Positions 25,009 to 35,112 of a stretch of 64,000 nt of DNA are shown piece by piece. Source of the stretch: Bacteroidetes bacterium GWA2_40_15 (lineage in GTDB: Bacteria; Bacteroidota; Bacteroidia; Bacteroidales; VadinHA17); the NCBI GenBank assembly GCA_001768195.1, contig MENI01000005.1, positions 1 through 64,000 of the forward strand, in the 5' to 3' direction. Each line of letters opens with the position of its first letter. Position 1 is the first letter of the stretch. The notes below the pieces were generated by a model. That model was given only the letters and a program-made list of their open reading frames with translations. It had not been told where the DNA came from and ran no database searches. Position numbers and translations under genes: made by a program.

Positions 25009-26286
25009 ATGAAACGCAGAAGATTCATTGAACTATCAGCCGCAGGATCTGCTACTATGGCATCATCCTTTTTTCTGCCAGGCATGTCACAGGATCGTAA
25101 ACTGAAGATAGGGCTGATCGGTGCCGGATGGTACGGAATGGTAATAACAAAAGCTGCTCTTCAAGTGGGAGGAGTTGAAGTTATAGCTGTATGTGATGTC
25201 GACTCAGATCATCTTAACTCGTCAGCAGATGAAATAGAAAAACTCCAGGGGAAAAGGCCAAAAACCTTCAAGTATTACCAGTACCTGCTCGATATTAAAG
25301 ACCTTGAAGCTGTTTTTATCGGTACAATTCCACACTGGCATGCACTACAGTTTATAGCTGCCTGTCAGAAGGGCCTTGATATCTACTGTGAAAAGCCTCT
25401 ATCCTACGATGTTACGGAAGGCATTGCGATGGTAAATGCCTGGAAGAAAGCAGGAAATATTGTTCAGGTCGGTTTTCAGCGCAGGCAGAGCAATGCATTT
25501 TCAAAGACCAGGGAATTAATCGAATCAGGCACAATAGGTAATGTTCATCAGGTTGTGGCTCAGATCAATTATATCCCTGTTCTGGAGGATACAACAATCC
25601 GGCAGCCTCCTGCAACTCTCGACTGGGAGGAATGGTGCGGTCCTGCTCCAAAACTCGACTACCGTCACAATATCGGACATAAAGCATGGAGGCTTGAAAA
25701 GGAATATGGTAACGGACATCTGGTCGACTGGGGAATTCATCACATTGACATAATAAGGAAGATAATGGGAGAGGGAATGCCTTCGGAATTCTACACAAAA
25801 GGCGGCATTTATGAGCTTAAAGATAAAATCACAACACCTGATATGCTGACTTCCTACATGACATTCCCAAAATTCCAGTTAGTATGGCAGCATCGGCTCT
25901 GGGGCACAGGAGATGTGACCAGAGAATTCAATAATGGCATTTTCTTCTATGGCGACAAAGGGAGTCTGTTTGCTGAAGATTCAAGGGTTACAATCATTCC
26001 TGCAGGCAGGGACTCCCGGAAAGAGGTGATGAACATTCCAACTGAAATGATGCAGGAGAATCATGTCGGGAACTTCCTGAAAGCAGTTAGTGCAAAAGAC
26101 AGGAATCTGATAAATTGTACCCCTGAAGATGCATTCCTGTCAACAGCAACTGTTCAGCTGGCAATGATCTCCTATAATACAGGAAATGTAGTCAGGTGGG
26201 ATCAGACAAAGAATGAGATTGCAGGAAATCCTGAAGCTTCAGCGTTGCTTAAGCGTGTGTACAGGGGAAAACTTCAGCATCCGTGA
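25009..26286 (+). CDS. Exported Gfo/Idh/MocA-family oxidoreductase
   Basis: 425 residues. N-terminal RRRFIELSAAG segment resembles a twin-arginine signal, so the folded, cofactor-loaded enzyme is probably exported. The Rossmann motif is IGLIGAGWYG (34-43); C-E-K-P (127-130) is the conserved catalytic-lysine motif, and HLVDWGIHHIDIIR lies in the substrate domain. Such Bacteroidota proteins act on sugars, often in glycan degradation loci, which fits the neighbouring sulfatases and aldo-keto reductases. The exact sugar is unknown. Confidence 0.88.
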   Translation: MKRRRFIELSAAGSATMASSFFLPGMSQDRKLKIGLIGAGWYGMVITKAALQVGGVEVIAVCDVDSDHLNSSADEIEKLQGKRPKTFKYYQYLLDIKDLEAVFIGTIPHWHALQFIAACQKGLDIYCEKPLSYDVTEGIAMVNAWKKAGNIVQVGFQRRQSNAFSKTRELIESGTIGNVHQVVAQINYIPVLEDTTIRQPPATLDWEEWCGPAPKLDYRHNIGHKAWRLEKEYGNGHLVDWGIHHIDIIRKIMGEGMPSEFYTKGGIYELKDKITTPDMLTSYMTFPKFQLVWQHRLWGTGDVTREFNNGIFFYGDKGSLFAEDSRVTIIPAGRDSRKEVMNIPTEMMQENHVGNFLKAVSAKDRNLINCTPEDAFLSTATVQLAMISYNTGNVVRWDQTKNEIAGNPEASALLKRVYRGKLQHP

Positions 26287-26431
26287 TAAGGGCACAAATG
26301 CTGTAAATAAAATGTTGCATTGATTAATGTCTTGTAGTTTAATGATTTATATCAATCAATTTTATTGTCTGGTCATAAAATCATATAACTTGGCCGCTAA
26401 GGATTTACTTAACTCATAAATAGAGAAACCT

Positions 26432-27376
26432 ATGAAAACCAATAATCACAACCCCGGTCGAAGGGAATTTATCTCAAAGCTTTCTATGGTGGCAGCTCTT
26501 GGGGCCATTGGGTCTTCCGGGATTAAAGGAGCACTTTCCGCAGAAAAATACACTGACATCCTTCAAACCGGCAGTGTTATGCCAACAATCAGATTGGGAC
26601 CTCATAATATAAGCCGGCTGATAGTTGGTTCAAATCCGATGCTTGGCTATTCCTACATGGGTCCTCACACCGACAGGCAGATGAAGGATTACTTTACAAC
26701 AGAGCGTACCGCAGAATTCCTCCTCCAATGTGAGCAGGCAGGAATAACGGCCCATCAGTCATCCTCCAGGTTCGATTACATGAATATGTTAAGAGAGCAG
26801 GGATCCAAATTAAAGATTTTCACTCTTCAGTCCGACCGCAAGGATATCAGCAGTGCAATTGAAAATGCCGGTCCGATTGGGCTGGCTCATCATGGCGGTG
26901 TGACTGATCGCCTGTTTGCAGAAGGAAAATCTGAAGTTGTACATGATTATGTGAAGGCAGTGAAAGATAAAGGAATACTGGCAGGCGTCTCTGCTCATAA
27001 TCCCGATGTCATAAAACAGATCGCTGATAAGGGCTGGGAGGTCGATTTCTTCATGACATGCTTCTATTATCTTACCCGTAAAATGGATAAACCCGAATCT
27101 CTCCCTACACTCCCGGTCGGAAGTTACCATTTCTTTAAGGATGATCCTGAAGTAATGACTAATGTAATCAGACAGGTAAAGCAGCCATGTCTGGCATTTA
27201 AGATCCTCGGAGCAGGAAGGCACACATCAAGTCAGAATGAGGTCATGGCTGCCTTTAAATTCGCATTTGACAATATAAAACCAACCGACGGCATAATTGT
27301 CGGTATGTTCCCATGGTTCTTCGATGAAGTGACCGCTGATTCCCGGTATGCGATTGAATATGGTAAGATTAATTGA
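26432..27376 (+). CDS. Exported aldo-keto-reductase-like TIM-barrel protein
   Basis: 314 residues. N-terminal GRREFISKLSMVAALGAIGSSG is a good twin-arginine signal. The body (IRLGPHNISRLIVGSNPMLGYSYMG, QCEQAGITAHQSS, PCLAFKILGAGRH) is homologous to the barrel half of the DoxX fusion at 21807-23354. No canonical DTAxxYG tetrad is visible, so it may not be a classical reductase. It is followed by a true aldo-keto reductase after a short tandem repeat. Confidence 0.75.
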   Translation: MKTNNHNPGRREFISKLSMVAALGAIGSSGIKGALSAEKYTDILQTGSVMPTIRLGPHNISRLIVGSNPMLGYSYMGPHTDRQMKDYFTTERTAEFLLQCEQAGITAHQSSSRFDYMNMLREQGSKLKIFTLQSDRKDISSAIENAGPIGLAHHGGVTDRLFAEGKSEVVHDYVKAVKDKGILAGVSAHNPDVIKQIADKGWEVDFFMTCFYYLTRKMDKPESLPTLPVGSYHFFKDDPEVMTNVIRQVKQPCLAFKILGAGRHTSSQNEVMAAFKFAFDNIKPTDGIIVGMFPWFFDEVTADSRYAIEYGKIN

Positions 27377-27406
27377 CCGCAAGACCGCAAGACCGCAAGA
27401 CCGCAC
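27375..27406. repeat. Four-copy tandem octamer GACCGCAA
   Basis: GACCGCAA three times followed by GACCGCAC, beginning at the stop codon of the TIM-barrel gene and ending 17 bases before the next ATG. A slippage-prone array; copy number could vary between strains and alter spacing between the two genes. Confidence 0.8.
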
Positions 27407-27422
27407 AACATAAGACAACAAT

Positions 27423-28406
27423 ATGAAATATAAAAACCTCGGTAATACTGATAATAAAATCTCCGCAATAGGATTGGGTTGTATGGGCATGAGTCATGCC
27501 TATACGGGAAGGGACGATAATGAGTCAGTCGCCACATTGCACAGAGCTATTGAGCTTGGCATTAATTTCTGGGATACAGCCGATATGTATGGAAATGGTG
27601 AAAACGAAATGCTGATTTCAAAAGTACTGGCTCCCAACAGGGATAAGGTTTTTATTGCAACAAAATTCGGCTTCAAATCTGCCCCCGATTACAACTTTAC
27701 TCTGGATGCATCGCCTGAATACATGAAAAGTGCAATAGAAGCCAGCCTGAAGAGGTTAAAGATTGAAACAATTGACCTCTACTATGCTCACCGGATCGAT
27801 CCCAAAGTGCCCGTGGAGGAGATGGTTGGAGCAATGAGTGAGCTTGTAAACCAGGGTAAGGTACGCTATCTTGGACTGTCAGAAGCATCGGCAGGTTCAA
27901 TCAGAAAGGCTAATGCTGTTCATCCCATATCAGCTTTGCAGAATGAGTTTTCGATACTTACACGCGACTCCGAAAAAGAAATGATACCTCTCTGTAAAGA
28001 GATGAAAATCACTTTCGTACCATTCAGCCCTTTATCGAGAGGATTATTCACCAATACACTCGATATGGAGAAGGTTAACGGGAATGACTTCAGAAATCAG
28101 CTTCCCCGTTTCTCAGGTAAACACTGGAAAAACAACATGAACCTGGCTCAGGCATTTGCTGAAATGGCTGCAGATAAGAGTTGTACACCTGCTCAGCTGG
28201 CCATAGCCTGGGTAATAGCTCACGGAGACCATATAATTCCAATCCCCGGTACCAAACACAGGAAATATCTCGAAGATAATGCCGGAGCAGCTGAGATTGA
28301 ACTCACATCAGCCGATATGAAGGATATCGATGATTTACTTTTACGATTCCCGGATATAGGCTCCCGCTATACTGAGAAGTTTGCAAAACAGGTTGATAAA
28401 GATTAA
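27423..28406 (+). CDS. Aldo/keto reductase
   Basis: 327 residues, a cytoplasmic NADPH-dependent aldo-keto reductase of the YajO/YhdN-like groups. The catalytic tetrad is visible: D51-TADMY56, Lys81 (ATKFGFK) and His123 (YYAHRID). [15 protein letters not shown] near the end is the cofactor 2'-phosphate-binding loop. No signal peptide. It sits between two exported proteins and probably reduces an aldehyde or keto-sugar released during glycan breakdown; the substrate is not predictable. Confidence 0.9.
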   Translation: MKYKNLGNTDNKISAIGLGCMGMSHAYTGRDDNESVATLHRAIELGINFWDTADMYGNGENEMLISKVLAPNRDKVFIATKFGFKSAPDYNFTLDASPEYMKSAIEASLKRLKIETIDLYYAHRIDPKVPVEEMVGAMSELVNQGKVRYLGLSEASAGSIRKANAVHPISALQNEFSILTRDSEKEMIPLCKEMKITFVPFSPLSRGLFTNTLDMEKVNGNDFRNQLPRFSGKHWKNNMNLAQAFAEMAADKSCTPAQLAIAWVIAHGDHIIPIPGTKHRKYLEDNAGAAEIELTSADMKDIDDLLLRFPDIGSRYTEKFAKQVDKD

Positions 28407-28416
28407 TACTAATATT

Positions 28417-29547
28417 ATGTCAATGAAAAATCATAAATACTTGTCAATTAACTTACTGATGGCCTTTATATCAACAGCAACTATCATAGGTCAAACCACA
28501 GGCCCGGCTGATAGCATCTGGCAGAAGCCGTGGGAAGGTGTGCCTGAGTACTATCAGAAATGGACTTATCCGGATTATATATTTCCTGAAGATCTGTCCA
28601 AATGGAAAAATGACCGTGTCCAGGTAAAGGAAACACTTCAGAATCTGCTTGGTGATATCCCAGCCAGACCCAGGCAGTTAAAGGTAAAAACAATTTCAAG
28701 GGAGGAAAAAAATGGTTATATCCTCGAAAGATTTGTAATTGACAATGAGGTTGATTCCTGGATACCGGGATATATTGCCATCCCGACAAATGTTAAGGGA
28801 AAAGTCCCGGCTATTGTCGGATTACACGGACATAGCAGCAGCAAGGATAATATTTTCGGGTATAACTCCAATACAGGCCAGGATGTTATGGCTCTTTTAA
28901 TTTCCCACGGTTTTGCAGTAATGGCCATCGACAGCTATTTCAACGGAGAAAGGCTTGGAACGGGGCCTGCGGGTGAAATTGAGCAGCAGCAAAGGGGATC
29001 TGACCAGGAGCTTTCACAGTTTAAGATAAATCTATGGTATGGCCGCTCACTCTGGGGAATGCAGCTTCGCGACGAGCAGATCGCACTTGATTATCTTGAA
29101 AACCGGCCTGAAATTGATGCAGAAAGGATAGGAGTGGAGGGTATGAGCATGGGTAGTACCCGTGCATGGTGGCTTGCTGCGCTTGACAACAGGGTAAAAG
29201 CCGTGGTCGGGGTGGCTTGTTTTACGCGTTATAAAGAGCTTATTGAACAACGTCAGCTAAAGGCTCATGGCATATACTATTTTGTACCGGGCGTGCTTAA
29301 TCACTTCGACACTGAAGCCATTATGGGGCTTATTGCACCACGGCCCTTCCTTGTTCTTACAGGAGACAGCGATCAGGGTTCTCCTCTGTCAGGCATGTTT
29401 GTACTTGAGAAAAAACTTAACAGTGTCTATTCACTTTATGAAAAGGAGGAGAACTTTAAGAGTATAATCTATAAGAATACCGGGCATGTATATACCGATG
29501 AGATGAAGATGGAGATGCTCGGCTGGTTTAAGAAATACCTTAAGTAA
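28417..29547 (+). CDS. Exported alpha/beta hydrolase (dienelactone hydrolase/acetyl-xylan-esterase-like)
   Basis: 376 residues from the ATG at 28417, chosen because the signal peptide (about 1-26, ending TIIGQ) follows and it begins 10 bases after the upstream stop; a longer frame from a TTG overlaps that gene. Fold landmarks: PAIVGLHGHSSSKDN (oxyanion loop), GVEGMSMGSTRAWW (nucleophile serine), LVLTGDSDQ (acid) and KNTGHVYTDEM (histidine). The triad is complete. Likely an esterase removing acyl groups from carbohydrate; co-directional with the aldo-keto reductases and probably the last gene of that operon. Confidence 0.85.
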   Translation: MSMKNHKYLSINLLMAFISTATIIGQTTGPADSIWQKPWEGVPEYYQKWTYPDYIFPEDLSKWKNDRVQVKETLQNLLGDIPARPRQLKVKTISREEKNGYILERFVIDNEVDSWIPGYIAIPTNVKGKVPAIVGLHGHSSSKDNIFGYNSNTGQDVMALLISHGFAVMAIDSYFNGERLGTGPAGEIEQQQRGSDQELSQFKINLWYGRSLWGMQLRDEQIALDYLENRPEIDAERIGVEGMSMGSTRAWWLAALDNRVKAVVGVACFTRYKELIEQRQLKAHGIYYFVPGVLNHFDTEAIMGLIAPRPFLVLTGDSDQGSPLSGMFVLEKKLNSVYSLYEKEENFKSIIYKNTGHVYTDEMKMEMLGWFKKYLK

Positions 29548-29572
29548 GGAGTTTTATTATTTCTGTATCAAA

Positions 29573-30682
29573 TTACTGGTTTTCAAAATGATGCAGGTAG
29601 TCATCTAATTCAAAAGTTTTACACAATCCCCTGAACTCTTCAAGCAGCTGATCATTGAAAGGGACTCCTTTATCTTTACGATCCAGCCAGGTGTAGTGTT
29701 CCTTTTCACCGGCTGTATAGATGCGGTTCTCTCCCGGCATTTTTCTGGAGGCCCTCAGTTCGCGGAGAATATCGCCGGTGGTCTTTTTAAAATCACCAGG
29801 ATCAGTAAAAGCATTGATATCTATTACAATAAAGAAATGACCAATAGGATAGGGTATCTTTTTCCCGTCTTTTACCCCCAGCAGCATCTTCATGAAAGCG
29901 CCCTGTTGCAATGCTGCAGAAAGGATCTCCACAACCGTGGCATACCCATATCCTTTATATCCTGCAGTTTCCTCTCCAACACCACCCAGAGGGGTCAGTG
30001 CAGCTTTTCCGGCAATAAGGTCTTTAAGCACCTCTTCTGAATTGGTTTTGCTTTCACCATTCTCATCAATCACCCATCCTTTGGGAAGATCTTTTCCCTC
30101 ACGCGCATAAAGCTCAACTTTTCCCCTCTGAGTTATTGAAGTTGCGCAGTCGAGAAGAAAAGGGAAGGGTTCATCGCTTGGTATTCCAAAAGTAAGAGGG
30201 TTTGTTCCCATCATGTTCTCAACTCCAAACGTGGGAGCTATTGATGGTCGGGCATTTGTGCCGGTAATTCCGATCATATTTTCACTTATTGCCATCAGCG
30301 GATAGTATCCTGCAAAGCCATAGTGTGTTGAATTGCGTACGGTAACCATGCCCATACCATATTTCCTGGCCTTTTCAATTGCAAGCTTCATTGAATTGAA
30401 TCCGATAACATGTCCCATACCGTTATGACCATCCACAATTGCAGTAGTCGGACCCTCCTTAACTATTTCAAATTGAGTCAGAGGATTAAGAATGCCATCT
30501 TTGATCCGGTCGAGATATATGGGTTTCAGTCTGTTAACGCCGTGGGAATCAAATCCGAATTTGTCAGCCTGTATAAGCACATCGCCAATAATTTTGGCAT
30601 CTCCTTCAGGTATACCGGCTTTCACCATTACATCAGTCATAAATCTCTCAATGACTTCGAACGGAATAAATTTTTGTCTCAT
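29573..30682 (-). CDS. Malate/L-lactate dehydrogenase family (Ldh-type) oxidoreductase
   Basis: 369 residues of the NAD(P)-dependent Ldh_2 family (YiaK/DlgD/ComC-like), which reduces 2-oxo acids such as 2,3-diketogulonate or sulfolactate-type substrates. Seen: FGFDSHGVNRLKPIY near the N-terminus (conserved Asp-Ser-His), VTVRNSTHYGFAGYY (catalytic-His region), MMGTNPLTFGIPS and YKGYGYATVVEILSAAL. All expected motifs are present and the length is normal. Convergent with the exported hydrolase. In this setting it could process sugar-derived keto acids. Confidence 0.88.
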   Translation of the reverse strand: MRQKFIPFEVIERFMTDVMVKAGIPEGDAKIIGDVLIQADKFGFDSHGVNRLKPIYLDRIKDGILNPLTQFEIVKEGPTTAIVDGHNGMGHVIGFNSMKLAIEKARKYGMGMVTVRNSTHYGFAGYYPLMAISENMIGITGTNARPSIAPTFGVENMMGTNPLTFGIPSDEPFPFLLDCATSITQRGKVELYAREGKDLPKGWVIDENGESKTNSEEVLKDLIAGKAALTPLGGVGEETAGYKGYGYATVVEILSAALQQGAFMKMLLGVKDGKKIPYPIGHFFIVIDINAFTDPGDFKKTTGDILRELRASRKMPGENRIYTAGEKEHYTWLDRKDKGVPFNDQLLEEFRGLCKTFELDDYLHHFENQ

Positions 30683-30916
30683 TTCTGTTTTATTAATTCA
30701 GATGAAACACACATGATTGACCACAATCACAACCGACCCCGCTTCTGCGGGGGAGCTCAGCGAAGCTAAACACGGATGAATATAATTCCAATCATGTGCG
30801 GTTCCATCATACCATTGAAATCAAAATTATATTATGATGAAAATTAAATACTGATAATAGAATAAATCTTTGCAAGATATAACCAATAACCAAACAATTG
30901 ATGCATTACAACTCTT
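30683..30916. repeat. Intergenic stretch with a CCCCGC-TTCT-GCGGGG hairpin
   Basis: A perfect 6-base stem with a 4-base loop (30737-30752) lies between two minus-strand genes, followed by an A/T-rich tract. It could end the TPR-protein transcript that reads toward lower coordinates. No gene is seen. Confidence 0.4.
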
Positions 30917-31546
30917 TTACCTGCAATTAACCTGAATGAGGAGATCAGCCTGTTCGAGACCGAGCCTGCTGGCTTCTTTAAGATCCTTACAGCCGCTCTC
31001 TTTACGGCCGAGTTCAATTTTAATCATTCCCCTCCAGTACAAGGCCATGCTTTTTTGATATTTCCCGGCTGAAAAAGTTATAATCACCTTATCAAAGTCA
31101 GAGATTGCTTCTTCAAAATCCCCGAGCTGGTATTTAGCCTGGCCTCTTATGTTGTAATACTGAGTTTTGTCATCTGCACCCCTGATAGCCTGAGTAAAAT
31201 CGGCTATTGCACCATTGTAGTCCGTCAGACGGTACTTTGCCCATCCTCTTCTTCCATAAGTGTTAAAATCATTTGGATTTATCCCGAGAGCCTTGTCGTA
31301 GTCTTCAATTGCGCCTTTATAATCCATAAGGTAATATTTTGCAACACCTCTGTTCTCATATGCTTCAAGAAAGCCCGGAGATATCTTCAATGCATCAGAG
31401 AAATTCCTTATTGCCTCACTGTACTTATTCCGTGAAATATTATCACAGCCTTCGCTGAACAATCTTCTGGCATTCCTGTCAGAAGGTTGCGGGAATCCTG
31501 CGGTAAAGATCAGATACAATGATATAAATGACAGAAATCTCTTCAT
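30917..31546 (-). CDS. Exported TPR-repeat protein
   Basis: 209 residues. Signal peptide (1-19), then about five tetratricopeptide repeats of 34 residues, seen as LEAYENRGVAKYYLMDYKGAIEDYDKALGINP-type units (quoted in part: AYENRGVAKYYLMDYKGAI). Such proteins are protein-interaction scaffolds in the periplasm. A short paralogue, probably a remnant, is at 32094-32279. No catalytic motif. Confidence 0.8.
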   Translation of the reverse strand: MKRFLSFISLYLIFTAGFPQPSDRNARRLFSEGCDNISRNKYSEAIRNFSDALKISPGFLEAYENRGVAKYYLMDYKGAIEDYDKALGINPNDFNTYGRRGWAKYRLTDYNGAIADFTQAIRGADDKTQYYNIRGQAKYQLGDFEEAISDFDKVIITFSAGKYQKSMALYWRGMIKIELGRKESGCKDLKEASRLGLEQADLLIQVNCR

Positions 31547-31597
31547 AAAGAAAGAATTAACATTTATCCAGGCCTGTCTTAATCCTGAAGGAATCTT

Positions 31598-32029
31598 CTA
31601 TTCCCTGTTATAACTGCTTTCATACTCCGACCGGGCAGTATGGCCATCAATGGTCTCCACCACAGCCCATCTCAGTGTCAGGCTGGTGTCGTCCACCGAA
31701 TACTCATTTTTTTGTACAACCCCGGTATCCCATGTCAGTATCAGGATATCGCCTTCGACTGACCAGTAATAAGAACCTGCAATTTTGCCATTATGAAAAC
31801 GACTGGCTGTACCATTATCATAAACTTCAAGAACATATTCTCCCATGGAATAGGTATTGGTAATATCGCTGGTTTTTACATTGTCATAGTAGTTGATAAT
31901 ATGTGTTGAAACCTGGTTCCATGTGCCGATCAGCAGTTTATTCGGATCTTCATTATCTTTTTCACACCCTGTAAATGACAATAACAGAACGAAAAAAATC
32001 AAACCTTTCAAAGTGAATGGATTGTTCAT
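31598..32029 (-). CDS. Lipocalin-like lipoprotein
   Basis: 143 residues. Lipoprotein signal with lipobox SFTGC (Cys22), followed by LLIGTWNQVS, the opening strand of the small lipocalin-like domains common in Bacteroidota, and alternating beta strands to the end (GSYYWSVEGDILILTW). Ligand and role unknown. It lies between two TPR genes on the same strand. Confidence 0.7.
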   Translation of the reverse strand: MNNPFTLKGLIFFVLLLSFTGCEKDNEDPNKLLIGTWNQVSTHIINYYDNVKTSDITNTYSMGEYVLEVYDNGTASRFHNGKIAGSYYWSVEGDILILTWDTGVVQKNEYSVDDTSLTLRWAVVETIDGHTARSEYESSYNRE

Positions 32030-32093
32030 ATTAATAGTTTACATTATATAAAATTACTGCAAATTATGTCAGTTTATAATCTGATTATTCTCG

Positions 32094-32279
32094 TTATTCT
32101 CCGGTATAATGTTTTAGGTCAAGTTCAATAGCCCAATTAAAATATTCCATTGCACCTTGATAATTTTCTTGCCTGAGATTTTGGCATCCTCGATTATAAT
32201 ACTCATCTGCTTCTGAAAGCTGACTGAAATCCTCTGATGTAATTAATAATACAGTTAATAGATGTAAAATCCTTCTCAT
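32094..32279 (-). CDS. Short TPR protein, probably truncated
   Basis: 61 residues: a signal peptide and a single TPR-like unit (EADEYYNRGCQNLRQENYQ, AMEYFNWAIELD). It aligns with the N-terminus of the protein at 30917-31546 (ARRLFSEGCDNISRNKYSE, AIRNFSDALKIS) but stops after one repeat, so I regard it as a remnant of a longer paralogue. Confidence 0.5.
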   Translation of the reverse strand: MRRILHLLTVLLITSEDFSQLSEADEYYNRGCQNLRQENYQGAMEYFNWAIELDLKHYTGE

Positions 32280-32470
32280 AATTTAAGTTCTGTACTCAAA
32301 GAAAGGGCGGTACATATTGTCTTGCTGCTTACTACTGTTAGTAGCAATGAACGAAATGCCGTTGAACCATATAGCATTAAATCCGCATCGTATTATCCTC
32401 AATATGCTGAACTGTAACGATGTCAGGATATGGGTTGTGTCCGAATAAAATTGGCTCACTCACAAATCAA

Positions 32471-33232
32471 TTATTTCTTTTCTTTATGTAAGAAAGCTGA
32501 AATAATATCAACCGGAACGGGGAAAATGATAGTCGAGTTCTTCTCCGAAGCGACTTCTGTTAAAGTTTGCAAGAAGCGAAGCTGTAAAGCTGCAGGGTTT
32601 ATGCTTATTATCTGAGCTGCGTCGGATAACCGTTGGCTTGCCTGGAATTCGCCTTCAGCGTGTATAACTTTTGCACGGCGTTCTCTTTCGGCTTCTGCTT
32701 GTTTTGCCATTGCACGCTGCATCTCCTGTGGCAAATCTATATGCTTTACTTCGACGTTCGACACTTTAATTCCCCACGGTTCAGTTTGATTATCAATTAT
32801 TTTTGCCAGCTCGCGATTGATTTTATCGCGCTGTGAAAGTAACTCATCCAATTCCGATTGCCCCAATATACTTCGTAGCGTAGTTTGTGATAATTGTGAA
32901 GTGGCAAAAAGAAAATTCTCTACTTCGACGATTGCTTTGTCGGGATGCATCACGCGGAAATAGACCACTGCGTTTACTTTTATAGAAACGTTGTCTTTTG
33001 TAATTACATCCTGTGAGGGAACATCCATCACAACAGTTCTCAAACTTACTCTTACCATCCTGTCAACCACAGGGATGAGCAAAATCAGACCGGGGCCTTT
33101 AACGGCAATTAATCTTCCCAGGCGGAAAACTACACCGCGTTCATATTCCCGCAAAATCCGTATTGCGCTTGCCAGAATAACCAACAGGAACAAAATTCCC
33201 GTAATTAACAATGTATAGTACATTTGCTCCAT
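32471..33232 (-). CDS. Slipin (SPFH/band 7, stomatin-like)
   Basis: 253 residues. One N-terminal membrane helix (4-26), then the SPFH domain ([42 protein letters not shown]) and the alanine/glutamate-rich coiled coil ([21 protein letters not shown]) that drives oligomerisation. A clear AAGGAGA ribosome site precedes the ATG. It follows the NfeD protease gene by 22 bases; slipin-NfeD pairs are a well-known conserved unit in which NfeD cleaves the stomatin C-terminus. Role: membrane microdomain organisation. Confidence 0.92.
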   Translation of the reverse strand: MEQMYYTLLITGILFLLVILASAIRILREYERGVVFRLGRLIAVKGPGLILLIPVVDRMVRVSLRTVVMDVPSQDVITKDNVSIKVNAVVYFRVMHPDKAIVEVENFLFATSQLSQTTLRSILGQSELDELLSQRDKINRELAKIIDNQTEPWGIKVSNVEVKHIDLPQEMQRAMAKQAEAERERRAKVIHAEGEFQASQRLSDAAQIISINPAALQLRFLQTLTEVASEKNSTIIFPVPVDIISAFLHKEKK

Positions 33233-33254
33233 AATTATCTCCTTTCTACTTATT

Positions 33255-34568
33255 TTATGTTGTCTTACGAACCATTAATTTAAGATTTGAAACCTGGGTA
33301 ACTTTAACTTTTGTGCCTTTACTGATAGAACCATCTAAACTTTCTGCATTCCAAAGCTCACCGTGCACCCTGATTTGTCCTTCGGGTTCCAGATTGCTGA
33401 TTGTCTCGCCGATTTCTCCAATAATCCCTTCGATTCCGGTCGTAGGGTTAAGGCTTTGTGCTTTAATCCCAAAAGCTATTGCAAATATAAAGAAAGCAGT
33501 GGTGAGTATGACAATTACTAAAATTACCTGCCAGGAAATTTTGATTACTTCCAATGTTGACTCCGTATCTATTAACATAATTGATCCGAGGATTAATGAT
33601 ATAACTCCGCCAATCGATAAAAGTCCGTGGCTGACTACTTTAATTTCTGCGATGAATAAAATAACGGCAAAAATAATTAACGCTAAGCCAGCATAGTTTA
33701 CCGGTAGTGTGTGCAATGCGTAGAAAGCGGTGATTAGACAAATTCCTCCTATTACGCCGGGGAATATTGCGCCGGGATTATAAAGCTCAAACATAATACC
33801 GTATAAACCGATCATAAATAATATGTATGCGATGTTCGGGTCGCTGAGCATGCCGAGGATCTTTTGTTTAAAATCCATTTCGATATTAATTACCTCAGCG
33901 TTTTTAGTATCCAACACCTTTTTACCGATAGATAAGCTGATTTCTTTTCCGTGTATTTTTCCCAGCAGATCCTGCACTGAAATCGCGATTGTATCGATAA
34001 CCCGTTCTTTCAGCGCTTCAGTTTCAGTAATGGATAAACTCTTCCGTACTGCATCTTCAGCCCATTGGATGTTTCGTGCGCGCTTCTCGCTTATTGTTCT
34101 TATAAAAGCTGCGGCGTCGTTCGTAGCTTTTTCGTTCATAATGGAATCCTGTTCGCCTTGCAGGGAGACAGGGTGCGCTGCGCCGATGTTAGTACCGGGT
34201 GCCATTGCGGCGACATGACCCGCAAGTGTGATGAAAACACCCGCCGATGCCGCCTGAGATCCGCCCGGGTAAACGAACACTACCACCGGAATTTCAGATT
34301 CGAGTATATCGGTTACAATTATGCGGGTAGATTTTAATAACCCACCCGGTGTATTCAGTTTAATAATCAGACACTCAGCATTTTTTTCGCATCCATGTTT
34401 AATACCTGAATTGATGTATTCGGCACTCGACGGGTTGATTGAACCGTCCACCGAAATCATGACTACTCTTTTTACGATAGTGTTTTCCTCGGTTTGGGAT
34501 ACTGAGACTGATCCCAGGCTCATGGTCAGGATTATGCAAATCGCAATATGTAGTATTAAGGCTTTCAT
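33255..34568 (-). CDS. NfeD-type membrane serine protease (ClpP class)
   Basis: 437 residues from the ATG at 34568 (an upstream TTG frame exists but the signal peptide begins at this Met). N-terminal ClpP-like domain: [21 protein letters not shown] with nucleophile Ser108, and KATNDAAAF with the dyad Lys147. Four to five membrane helices (about 230-375), then a C-terminal OB-fold NfeD domain ([11 protein letters not shown]...[10 protein letters not shown]). Full-length member; protease partner of the slipin encoded immediately downstream. Confidence 0.92.
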   Translation of the reverse strand: MKALILHIAICIILTMSLGSVSVSQTEENTIVKRVVMISVDGSINPSSAEYINSGIKHGCEKNAECLIIKLNTPGGLLKSTRIIVTDILESEIPVVVFVYPGGSQAASAGVFITLAGHVAAMAPGTNIGAAHPVSLQGEQDSIMNEKATNDAAAFIRTISEKRARNIQWAEDAVRKSLSITETEALKERVIDTIAISVQDLLGKIHGKEISLSIGKKVLDTKNAEVINIEMDFKQKILGMLSDPNIAYILFMIGLYGIMFELYNPGAIFPGVIGGICLITAFYALHTLPVNYAGLALIIFAVILFIAEIKVVSHGLLSIGGVISLILGSIMLIDTESTLEVIKISWQVILVIVILTTAFFIFAIAFGIKAQSLNPTTGIEGIIGEIGETISNLEPEGQIRVHGELWNAESLDGSISKGTKVKVTQVSNLKLMVRKTT

Positions 34569-34836
34569 TAACGGTATGAAAAAAACGACTATCGGCAATT
34601 CAATTCTGTTGAGTATGTGCGAATGGAGGTGTCGGCTGGTATTATTTTACACGCTCAATACAACTATCCCAAATATATTAAATTGGTGGGATTTTCGCAT
34701 ATTTAATATAGAAAATATTTGTGAAGCGGTAATTATTGCTATGCTTGTCTCAGCGCAGCCTGGAATTTGTTAAAATAACTGACAGCAGAATTATGGGAGA
34801 GAGTGGTCTTATTGAGTGTTTGTTAATATCTTTTTA

Positions 34837-35112
34837 TTAGTTCTGTTCGTGCCGGTTATTGGTAATCTTGTTGAAGGGAGACATTTTACGGAGACTGCCT
34901 GCATATACCTCGTTGATGAGGGGTAAAACTTGTCTCACAAGGTTAACGGTTGTAGCGAATTTATTTCGCTGTGTTACCTGTCCGACAGTCTGTGGATTCT
35001 TAACTTCCATCGGTTTGGAACGCATAACGTTTTTTCCAAACTGCTTTGAAAATACAGCAGTACCGAATTTCTTTTTGGTTCTGCCGGTGATTGGATTCTG
35101 TACAATTGCCAT
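34837..35112 (-). CDS. DUF6266-like protein, apparently truncated
   Basis: 91 residues from the ATG at 35112: MAIVQNPITGRTKKKFG, GKNVMRSKPMEVKNPQT and RNKF are typical of the DUF6266 proteins of Bacteroidota. Family members are about 200 residues, whereas this one ends shortly after SLRKMSPFNK, so the C-terminal half is missing. Function unknown. About 390 bases of repeat-bearing DNA lie upstream. Confidence 0.55.
   Translation of the reverse strand: MAIVQNPITGRTKKKFGTAVFSKQFGKNVMRSKPMEVKNPQTVGQVTQRNKFATTVNLVRQVLPLINEVYAGSLRKMSPFNKITNNRHEQN

Noticed and set aside
34321-34773. A 150-codon plus-strand open frame overlapping the nfeD start.
   Set aside because: It lies opposite the conserved NfeD coding sequence and has no recognisable protein features.
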